Assembly: GCF_014358015.1 (NCBI RefSeq) | Contig: NZ_JACONV010000028.1 | Coordinates: forward strand, 1-56,027 | Reading direction: 5' to 3' | DNA from: Pseudomonas triticifolii | Lineage (GTDB): Bacteria; Pseudomonadota; Gammaproteobacteria; Pseudomonadales; Pseudomonadaceae | DNA length: 56,027 bases | Part shown: piece after piece, positions 49,708 through 56,027 of the stretch | How positions within the stretch are numbered: the stretch's first letter is position 1 | Layout of the letters: every line of letters starts with the position of its first letter | Position numbers and translations under genes: made by a program | Notes under the pieces: generated by a model | Seen by the model: the letters and a program-made list of their open reading frames with translations, nothing else | Told to the model about the DNA's origin: nothing | Databases searched by the model: none

Positions 49708-51129
49708 ATGAAGTTATCCATGCCGCGCTTTGATCAGGCCCCTGTCCTGGTGGTGGGCGATGTCATGCTCGACAGATACTGGCATGGTGGTACATCGCGT
49801 ATTTCCCCGGAAGCGCCAGTGCCTGTCGTCAAGGTCGATCAGATCGAAGATCGCCCCGGCGGTGCTGCCAACGTGGCATTGAACATCGCTGCATTGGGGG
49901 CGCCAGCCTCGCTGGTCGGTGTGACCGGTGAAGACGAAGCGGCAGACAGCCTGAGCAATAGCCTCAAGGCCGCCGGCGTGCTGGCCCGTTTCCAGCGCAT
50001 CGCCAATCAGCCGACCATCGTCAAATTGCGCGTCATGAGCCGGCACCAGCAACTGCTGCGTATCGACTTCGAAGAACCTTTCGCCACCGACGCGCAGGCC
50101 TTGAGTGCAGAAGTCGAAGGCCTGCTGGACGGCATCAAGGTGTTGGTGCTGTCCGACTACGGCAAGGGTGCGCTCAAGAACCATCAGGTGCTGATTCAGG
50201 CCGCCCGGGCGCGTGGCATCCCGGTGCTGGCCGACCCCAAAGGCAAGGACTTCGCGATCTATCGTGGTGCCAGCCTGATCACCCCTAATCTGAGCGAATT
50301 CGAAGCCATCGTCGGCCATTGTGTCGATGAGGCTGAACTGGTCGCCAAGGGCGCACAGTTGATGAGCGAGCTGGACCTGGGCGCGTTGCTGGTGACCCGT
50401 GGCGAACACGGCATGACCTTGCTGCGCCCGGATCAACAGGCGCTGCACTTGCCTGCCCGTGCGCGTGAAGTGTTCGACGTCACTGGTGCTGGCGATACGG
50501 TCATTTCCACGCTGGCTGCGGCGATTGCGGCGGGCGAGGAACTGCCGCATGCGGTCGCCCTGGCCAATCTGGCAGCAGGCATTGTGGTCGGCAAGCTCGG
50601 GACCGCTGCGATCAGCGCACCTGAGCTGCGTCGCGCCATTCAGCGCGAAGAAGGTTCCGAGCGGGGTGTTCTGGGTCTTGAGCAACTGCTGCTGGCCGTC
50701 GATGACGCGCGGGCGCACAAGGAAAAGATCGTCTTTACCAACGGTTGCTTCGACATCCTGCATGCCGGCCACGTGACTTACCTGGAGCAGGCGCGCGCGC
50801 AGGGAGATCGTCTGATCGTTGCGGTCAACGACGACGCGTCTGTCAGTCGTCTCAAAGGCCCTGGCCGTCCGATCAACAGCGTGGATCGCCGCATGGCGGT
50901 TCTGGCCGGTCTGGGTGCGGTGGACTGGGTGATCAGTTTCCCCGAAGGCACGCCGGAAAACCTGCTGACCCACATCAAGCCGGATGTACTGGTCAAGGGC
51001 GGCGATTACGGAATCGATCAGGTGGTCGGTGCCGATATCGTTCAGGCCTACGGCGGCGAAGTGAAGGTGTTGGGGCTGGTCGAGAACAGCTCGACCACGG
51101 CCATCGTCGAAAAAATTCGCGGTCAGTGA
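49708..51129 (+). CDS. hldE: Bifunctional heptose-7-phosphate kinase/heptose-1-phosphate adenylyltransferase HldE
   Basis: Makes ADP-D-glycero-D-manno-heptose, the donor precursor for WaaC and WaaF. It is 473 aa, matching E. coli HldE (477). The N-terminal ribokinase-type domain (about 1-315) has GGAANVALNIAALGA and the PfkB ending VTGAGDTVIS. The C-terminal cytidylyltransferase-like domain has FTNGCFDILHAGHVTYLEQA (about 350). Start at 49708 (MKLSMPRFDQAPVLVVGD); the 15 upstream open residues are non-coding. Secure. Confidence 0.97.
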   Translation: MKLSMPRFDQAPVLVVGDVMLDRYWHGGTSRISPEAPVPVVKVDQIEDRPGGAANVALNIAALGAPASLVGVTGEDEAADSLSNSLKAAGVLARFQRIANQPTIVKLRVMSRHQQLLRIDFEEPFATDAQALSAEVEGLLDGIKVLVLSDYGKGALKNHQVLIQAARARGIPVLADPKGKDFAIYRGASLITPNLSEFEAIVGHCVDEAELVAKGAQLMSELDLGALLVTRGEHGMTLLRPDQQALHLPARAREVFDVTGAGDTVISTLAAAIAAGEELPHAVALANLAAGIVVGKLGTAAISAPELRRAIQREEGSERGVLGLEQLLLAVDDARAHKEKIVFTNGCFDILHAGHVTYLEQARAQGDRLIVAVNDDASVSRLKGPGRPINSVDRRMAVLAGLGAVDWVISFPEGTPENLLTHIKPDVLVKGGDYGIDQVVGADIVQAYGGEVKVLGLVENSSTTAIVEKIRGQ

Positions 51130-51137
51130 TGCTGTCC

Positions 51138-51165
51138 GGTGTGCCCGGAGCTTTCCGGGCGCACC
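51138..51165. terminator. Terminator hairpin between hldE and the convergent Nudix-like gene
   Basis: The 12-base arms GGTGTGCCCGGA and TCCGGGCGCACC pair with one G-T-type mismatch around a 4-base loop, in the 38-base gap between convergent genes. No T-run; probably terminates both. Confidence 0.8.
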
Positions 51166-51167
51166 GC

Positions 51168-52130
51168 TTACTTGCTCAGACTGCCGCGCGCCAGGCTCAA
51201 CAGTTCTCTGGCCTTGCTGGTGAGGCGTTTGAGCCCGGTCTTCTTCGGTGGCGGTGTCATGCCTTGCTGGCGTAGCCAGTCCTTCCAGCGAATTCTTTCC
51301 TCGCGCACTACCCAGCCGTCCTGCGCGGCAAAACTCTCTGCCAGGTACAGGCCGCGTGTGCCAGCCGGGGTCAACTTGTCGCGTTTGAGGGTGTAAAGCT
51401 CAGGCAGCGGTGAGCCGTTTTCCAGCGGCATGAGGTACAGGTCAGGTTTGCTTCGGTTCAGACGCGCGACCAGTTGATCGTTTTCCAGCATCTCGTCGAC
51501 GTGGAACAGGCTGATCGGACGGGCTTCTTTTGGGATTTCCAGGCGCATGTCATAGATCAACTGCAGCGATGCGGTTGGCAAGTGCACGTAGGCCCTCGGC
51601 CGTTCCAGCAGGGTCAGGTTGCCTGCCCGCACCGGTCTTGCTGCGCCGGAAAGCGGGCTCAGGGTGAAGGGCATGGCTTCACGGTAATGCAGTGCCGCCG
51701 CATAAGGCGCGGGCAGCCAGGTGTCCTTGAACATTCCGCTCAGCCAGCCTTGTGGCGTTTCGATCAGGCATTCTTCGGCCACTTCCTGGATGGCGGTGTG
51801 CAGCGGCAGCGTCAGCTCATGGGCCGGAACGTAGCCGGAAATCAGCTTGAGCACCACGTCGCCGCGGTCCTGACGACGTTGACGCACCAGCACCCAGTAA
51901 TCTCGATTCTGCCAACTGATGGTCAGGCGAATGGACACACCCAGGTTGGCCAGTTCGGTGTCAAAGCGTTCGGTGTCGGGCACTTCGATTTTGCGCCGAC
52001 GCTGCAGGGTCTGAGTGAAGTTCATCGGCATGCCGATGCTCTGATAGCTCAGGCTTTCAGGGGTGGCTTCGACGAACAGCGGCAGGGTCTTGAAGTTGCT
52101 GGGATTCTTCCGAATCAATGTTCGCGGCAT
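51168..52130 (-). CDS. Conserved protein of unknown function with a Nudix-like box
   Basis: 320-residue cytosolic protein, no signal peptide or TM. Relatives have been labelled as a metal ABC transporter ATPase, but no Walker motif is visible here. A segment beginning GYVPAHE and ending QEVAEECLIE (about residues 98-123) resembles the Nudix box G-x5-E-x7-REUxEE with Gln for Arg and a spacer two residues longer than usual. The basic, proline-rich C-terminus is PPPKKTGLKRLTSKARELL. It is convergent with hldE and begins 36 bases after the AKR gene ends, so the run from FAD gene to this one may be one transcript. Function unassigned. Confidence 0.72.
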   Translation of the reverse strand: MPRTLIRKNPSNFKTLPLFVEATPESLSYQSIGMPMNFTQTLQRRRKIEVPDTERFDTELANLGVSIRLTISWQNRDYWVLVRQRRQDRGDVVLKLISGYVPAHELTLPLHTAIQEVAEECLIETPQGWLSGMFKDTWLPAPYAAALHYREAMPFTLSPLSGAARPVRAGNLTLLERPRAYVHLPTASLQLIYDMRLEIPKEARPISLFHVDEMLENDQLVARLNRSKPDLYLMPLENGSPLPELYTLKRDKLTPAGTRGLYLAESFAAQDGWVVREERIRWKDWLRQQGMTPPPKKTGLKRLTSKARELLSLARGSLSK

Positions 52131-52166
52131 ATCGGCTCCTTCTTGCGTTGGGGTCGGCCGCCTAAA

Positions 52167-52982
52167 TCAGGCTTGACGGCAAATCACGGCAGCAGCGGTG
52201 GCAACGTTGTGCGCCAGGTGCAGGGGGTTGATGGTCCCGACAATAGCACTGGCGACGCCCGGGTGTTCAAACAGTAACTGGAAACTGGCCTGCACTGGAT
52301 CCGTCCCGGGTGTCAGGCACACATGTCCGCTGGCCAAGGCTTTCTTGACCAAAATGCCTTTACCGTGGGCAGCAGCGTAGTCCAGAACCGGTTTCTCGCC
52401 CTGTTCATTGAGATTATAGGTAACCATGGCGCAGTCCCCGTCACGCAGGGCCAACAGGCCGCCTTCTACGGTCTTGCCGGAAAAACCGAAGCCACGAATC
52501 TTGCCTTCACGTTTGAGCCCGGCAAGGGTTTCGTACACCGCCGTTTCGTCGAGAATCGCCAGATCGTTGCCGTCCGAGTGGACCAGCACCAGATCCAGAA
52601 AGTCGGTTTCAAGACGTTTCAGGCTGCGCTCCACCGACAACCGGGTGTGTTCGGCGCTGAAGTCGTGGCTCGACTGTCCGTTCACGAACTCTTCACCCAC
52701 CTTGCTGACAATGACCCAGTCCTGACGCTGGCCGCGCAATAGCGGGCCAAGGCGCTCTTCGCTGGTGCCGTAGGCAGGCGCGGTGTCGATCAGGTTGATG
52801 CCCATGTCCCGGGCCATCTTGAGCAACATGGCAGCCTGCTGATCGTCAGGGATCTTGAATCCGCTCGGGTACTTCACCCCTTGATCGCGCCCCAGTTTGA
52901 CGGTGCCCAGGCCCAGCGGCGAAACGTTCAGGCCGGTGCTGCCGAACGGGCGATGCAGGTCGTGCAGGGTTTTCAGGCTCAT
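52167..52982 (-). CDS. Aldo/keto reductase
   Basis: 271-residue NADPH-dependent aldo-keto reductase-type TIM barrel. The catalytic tetrad is recognisable: Asp and Tyr in NLIDTAPAYGTSEERLG, Lys in WVIVSKVGEE, His in LVLVHSDGND. Substrate unknown. Its ATG overlaps the stop of the upstream FAD oxidoreductase gene (ATGA), so the two are co-translated. PAO1 has a similar pair near this point (from memory). Confidence 0.88.
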   Translation of the reverse strand: MSLKTLHDLHRPFGSTGLNVSPLGLGTVKLGRDQGVKYPSGFKIPDDQQAAMLLKMARDMGINLIDTAPAYGTSEERLGPLLRGQRQDWVIVSKVGEEFVNGQSSHDFSAEHTRLSVERSLKRLETDFLDLVLVHSDGNDLAILDETAVYETLAGLKREGKIRGFGFSGKTVEGGLLALRDGDCAMVTYNLNEQGEKPVLDYAAAHGKGILVKKALASGHVCLTPGTDPVQASFQLLFEHPGVASAIVGTINPLHLAHNVATAAAVICRQA

Positions 52983-54154
52983 GGCAGCAGTTCATCCCAC
53001 ACAGGTAGGGCGATGGGCGGCTTCGGCACACCTGCCAGCGGTGGTTGCGGTGTCGGGTGGATGCCTTCTTTGGAGAGGACCGACAATACGCGGTCGGCGA
53101 AGTCCGGCGCCAGCGCCAGCTTGGTCGGCCAGCCCACCATCAGGCGCTTCTGGCTGTCCAGAAACGCGTTGTCGGGGCGAACCAGACCGGACTGTGCGGG
53201 CTCTGCGCGGTCAACACGCAAGGTCGCCCATTGCGCCTGGCTCAGATCAACCCACGGCAGCAGCGCTTCGAGCTCCTTGCGGGCCACGGCAATCTGCGCG
53301 TCGGGCTCACGCGCCACGCCGTCAGCTTCGGCCAGATCGCCACCCAGGTACCAGACCCACTGGCCGTCGGCTGCAGGGTGCGTGGTGACGGTGATGCGCG
53401 GCTTGGTGCCACCGCCCAGGCAGTGGGCATACAACGGCTTGAGGGTCGGGCCCTTGACCAGCACCATATGCAACGGACGACGCTGCATCTGCGGTTGTGA
53501 GATGCCGACAGCCTGCAACAGGTCTGCATTGCCGCCACCCGCGCTGAGCACGATGCGTTGCGCGTGAATGTCCTGGCCATCAATCCGCAGGCCGATCAAC
53601 TCATCGCCTTCGTACAGCGGTTCGATCTGCTGGCCGGCGAGCAGGCTGTCACCGGCCAGCTCTGCCAGGCGATTGATCAGGCTCGGTACATCGACGACCA
53701 GTTCGGCCAGCCGGTAGACCTTGCCTTTGAATTTGGGATGTTGCAGCGCGGGCGGCAGTTGCTCGCCCTTGACCTGGTCCACACGCCCGCGCACTGCCTT
53801 GCTGGCGAAGAAACTGGTCAGGTTGCCCGCGATGGTGCCCGGTGACCAGAGGTAATGGGCATCCGACAACAGGCGCACGCCGGACAGGTCCAGCTCACCC
53901 TTGCCGTCGAGGGCTTCACGCCAGCGACGCGGCATGTCGGCAATGGCTTCAGAGGCACCCGACAGCGCTCCGTGCAGCGCGTACTTGGCACCGCCGTGAA
54001 TGATCCCTTGAGACTTCAGACTCTGTCCGCCACCCAGGCTTGCGCGCTCTACCAGCACTGTCGAGAACCCTTGACGACGCAATCGGGCATTGAGCCAGAG
54101 GCCGGCGATGCCCGCCCCGACAATCAGGACGTCAGTGGAAATAACAGATGGCAT
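52979..54154 (-). CDS. FAD-dependent oxidoreductase (DAO family)
   Basis: 391-residue oxidoreductase of the D-amino-acid-oxidase type. It has the N-terminal dinucleotide-binding motif VLIVGAGIAGLWLNARL, an Arg/Glu-rich continuation and later FAD-binding segments such as RIVLSAGGGNADLL. Substrate unknown; the linked aldo-keto reductase hints at a shared small-molecule reaction. The ATG at 54154 has GAGG at good spacing; a GTG at 54160 would add two residues. It overlaps the AKR gene by four bases. Confidence 0.88.
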   Translation of the reverse strand: MPSVISTDVLIVGAGIAGLWLNARLRRQGFSTVLVERASLGGGQSLKSQGIIHGGAKYALHGALSGASEAIADMPRRWREALDGKGELDLSGVRLLSDAHYLWSPGTIAGNLTSFFASKAVRGRVDQVKGEQLPPALQHPKFKGKVYRLAELVVDVPSLINRLAELAGDSLLAGQQIEPLYEGDELIGLRIDGQDIHAQRIVLSAGGGNADLLQAVGISQPQMQRRPLHMVLVKGPTLKPLYAHCLGGGTKPRITVTTHPAADGQWVWYLGGDLAEADGVAREPDAQIAVARKELEALLPWVDLSQAQWATLRVDRAEPAQSGLVRPDNAFLDSQKRLMVGWPTKLALAPDFADRVLSVLSKEGIHPTPQPPLAGVPKPPIALPVWDELLP

Positions 54155-54202
54155 GGGCACCTCAGTGAGTAAAGATTGCGGCCATTATAAGGGAACGGAA
54201 TT

Positions 54203-54535
54203 TCAATGCCCGGCGGTTTTCGAGAACAACTGAATGACCACCACACCCGCCACGATCATTCCCATTCCCAGCAGGGCCGGCACGTCCAGTTTCTGACCAT
54301 AGACGAAGAATGCCGCAATACTCACCATGACGATGCCCATGCCCGACCAGATGGCGTAGGTAATACCGACCGGAATGGTGCGCATCACCAGAATCAGCAT
54401 CCAGAACGCAATCGCGTAACCGCCAATGACCAGCAGCAGTGGCAGCGGGGTGCTGAAGCCTTTCACCGCTTTCATCGAGGTGGTGGCAATGACTTCGGCA
54501 CAGATCGCGACGCCCAGTAGGTAGTACGGATTCAT
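54203..54535 (-). CDS. Small multidrug resistance (SMR) efflux protein
   Basis: 110-residue, four-TM EmrE/QacE-like antiporter that exports lipophilic cations using the proton gradient. The essential membrane Glu is residue 14 in CAEVIATTSMKAV; the conserved segment GITYAIWSGMGIVMVS and the final TM IVAGVVVIQLFSK fit the family exactly. It starts at ATG 54535 and is divergent from waaA. It lies 48 bases upstream of the FAD oxidoreductase gene on the same strand. Confidence 0.94.
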   Translation of the reverse strand: MNPYYLLGVAICAEVIATTSMKAVKGFSTPLPLLLVIGGYAIAFWMLILVMRTIPVGITYAIWSGMGIVMVSIAAFFVYGQKLDVPALLGMGMIVAGVVVIQLFSKTAGH

Positions 54536-54672
54536 GGCATTTTCCTTGTATGAGACTGCGCATTCTAGTGATCAGCGGCGACAGGCTGGATGATTCCCAC
54601 GCCTCCCGTCATCGCGTTTGCGTCTTCAGGTGCTTGTGGCATTGCGCAGGCGGGCTGATAAACTCCGCGCCC

Positions 54673-55953
54673 ATGAATAGAACCCTCTACACCTTCCTGT
54701 TCCATCTCGGTTTGCCGCTGGTTGCCCTGCGGCTGTGGTTGCGTGCGCGCAAGGCTCCGGCTTATCGGCAACGCATCGGCGAACGCTTCGCCATGGGCCT
54801 GGCGCCGATGCAGCGCGGCGGCCTCTGGGTGCATGCGGTATCGGTGGGCGAGAGCATCGCTGCCGCACCCATGATCCGCGCCTTGCTGGCGCAGTATCCC
54901 GAACTGCCGATCACTGTGACTTGCATGACGCCTACAGGTTCGGAGCGAATCAAGGCCATGTTCGCCAACGAGCCGCGCATTCAGCATTGTTACCTGCCCT
55001 ATGACCTGCCTTGGGCAGCCGGGCGTTTCCTTGATCATGTGCAGCCGCGGCTGGGTATCATCATGGAAACCGAGTTGTGGCCCAACCACATTCATCAATG
55101 CAGCAAGCGTGGCATTCCTGTGGTGCTGGCCAATGCGCGGCTGTCGGAACGCTCGGCGCGAGGCTACGGGCGGTTTGAAAAACTGACCCGGCCGATGCTC
55201 GCCGAAATGGCCTGGTTCGCCGTGCAGACCGAGGCCGAAGCCCAGCGTTTTCGTGATCTGGGCGCGCGACCTGAATGCGTCACGGTGACGGGCTCGATCA
55301 AGTTCGACCTGAGCATTGACCCGCAGTTGCTGGCGCGAGCTGCTCTGCTGCGCGAGCAGTGGCAGGCCACGCAGCGCCCGGTGTGGATTGCGGCCAGTAC
55401 CCATGCCGGTGAGGATGAAAGCGTGCTGGCCGCGCATCGCACGTTGTTATCGAGCCATCCCGACGCGTTGTTGATTCTGGTGCCGCGTCACCCCGAGCGT
55501 TTCGACAGCGTGCATGGGTTGTGTCAGCAGCAGGGCTTTACGACGATTCGCCGTTCAACCGCAGAGCTCGTCACGCCCGAAGTCTCGGTGCTGCTGGGCG
55601 ATACCATGGGTGAGCTGCTGTTTCTGTATGCACTGGCAGACAACGCTTTTGTCGGCGGCAGCCTGGTGCCCAATGGCGGTCACAATCTGCTGGAACCTGC
55701 GGCGCTGGCCAAGCCGGTACTGAGCGGCCCGCATCTGTTCAACTTCCTCGAAATTGCCGCAATGCTGCGCAATGCCGGGGCGCTTGAAGAAGTCGCCGAT
55801 TCCACCGCGCTGGCTGTCGCCGTACAGCGCCTGTTCGACCAGCCTCGTTTGGCGCAAACAATGGTTGAAGCCGGGTTGGGTGTGATGAAGGCCAATCAGG
55901 GCGCGTTGCAGCGCCTGCTGGATGGGGTCGGGCGGTTGGTCCAAAGGATGTGA
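54673..55953 (+). CDS. waaA: Kdo transferase WaaA (KdtA)
   Basis: Adds two Kdo residues to lipid IVA, the first inner-core step. It is 426 aa, the E. coli length being 425, with an N-terminal membrane anchor (LYTFLFHLGLPLVALRLWL), then the GT30 motif in WVHAVSVGESIAAAP and the donor-site ETELWPNHIH. The ATG at 54673 is the family start (MNRTLYTFLFHLG); 41 open upstream residues are non-coding. It stands at the end of the LPS block, near its usual position in pseudomonads, and faces away from the SMR gene. Confidence 0.97.
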   Translation: MNRTLYTFLFHLGLPLVALRLWLRARKAPAYRQRIGERFAMGLAPMQRGGLWVHAVSVGESIAAAPMIRALLAQYPELPITVTCMTPTGSERIKAMFANEPRIQHCYLPYDLPWAAGRFLDHVQPRLGIIMETELWPNHIHQCSKRGIPVVLANARLSERSARGYGRFEKLTRPMLAEMAWFAVQTEAEAQRFRDLGARPECVTVTGSIKFDLSIDPQLLARAALLREQWQATQRPVWIAASTHAGEDESVLAAHRTLLSSHPDALLILVPRHPERFDSVHGLCQQQGFTTIRRSTAELVTPEVSVLLGDTMGELLFLYALADNAFVGGSLVPNGGHNLLEPAALAKPVLSGPHLFNFLEIAAMLRNAGALEEVADSTALAVAVQRLFDQPRLAQTMVEAGLGVMKANQGALQRLLDGVGRLVQRM

Positions 55954-56016
55954 CGCGCAGCGTGACTGCTGCCTCTGTGCTCATCTTTCTACACACTCTT
56001 GCTGCAGCCAACGGAC

Positions 56017-56027
56017 TGTGGGAGCGA
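56017..56027. repeat. Possible start of a REP-type element at the window edge
   Basis: The last bases read TGTGGGAGCGA, matching one arm of the REP-like element at 1884-1917 (GTGGGAGCG). Truncated by the window end, so only suggestive. Confidence 0.35.

Overview
The window looks like a chromosomal segment of a fluorescent pseudomonad, most likely the Pseudomonas syringae group. The evidence is the GC-rich codon use, the choline/betaine (bet-cbc-gbdR) locus, the Pseudomonas-type REP palindromes, and an LPS core cluster whose gene order closely follows the P. aeruginosa PA5012 to PA4988 block (locus numbers from memory). There are no rRNA or tRNA genes, CRISPR arrays, IS elements, prophage genes or plasmid functions. 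Nearly everything is core genome. The clearest accessory element is one giant gene at 32404-38481.

Region by region. (1) 42-9507: choline uptake and oxidation. betA, betB and the repressor betI are followed on the same strand by the choline/betaine ABC transporter cbcV-cbcW-cbcX. The activator gbdR is divergent, across a 900-base gap that holds three 21-base-spaced repeats. (2) 9557-13521: a chemoreceptor with a flagellar-type promoter, a ZapB-like/ZapA-like pair, a small unknown gene and rlmJ. (3) 13582-25263: msrA, the c-di-GMP phosphodiesterase gene dipA, pyruvate dehydrogenase aceF and aceE, and divergent glnE. A conspicuous pair of palindromic operators lies between aceE and glnE. (4) 25393-55953: LPS inner and outer core. 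waaF, waaC, waaG, waaP and three more kinase-fold genes form a tightly overlapped operon. The giant toxin-like gene then runs in the opposite direction. The block resumes with the core carbamoyltransferase, wapH, a Mig-14 protein, dnpA, ssg, a wapR-like gene, waaL, a further kinase-fold gene, msbA and hldE. Four genes of mixed function (a Nudix-like protein, an aldo-keto reductase, an FAD oxidoreductase and an SMR pump) precede waaA.

How it works together. Choline or glycine betaine enters through CbcXWV and is oxidised by BetA then BetB. BetI represses in the absence of choline, and GbdR presumably activates transport when betaine or dimethylglycine is present. HldE makes the ADP-heptose precursor, WaaA adds Kdo, WaaC and WaaF add heptose, WaaP and related kinases phosphorylate, WapO carbamoylates, WapH, Ssg and the WapR-like enzyme extend the core, MsbA flips the lipid A-core, and WaaL attaches O-antigen.

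The most unusual item is the 2025-residue protein at 32404-38481. Its C-terminal third is a tandem duplication of about 370 residues. Each copy carries a TIKI/erythromycin-esterase/PMT-C2-like domain, one with the GETH motif intact and one degenerate. Its size, an internal hydrophobic segment and the resemblance to dermonecrotic-toxin-type proteins suggest a toxin or effector embedded in the LPS locus. All calls rest on reading the sequence and remembered family knowledge; no database search was run.
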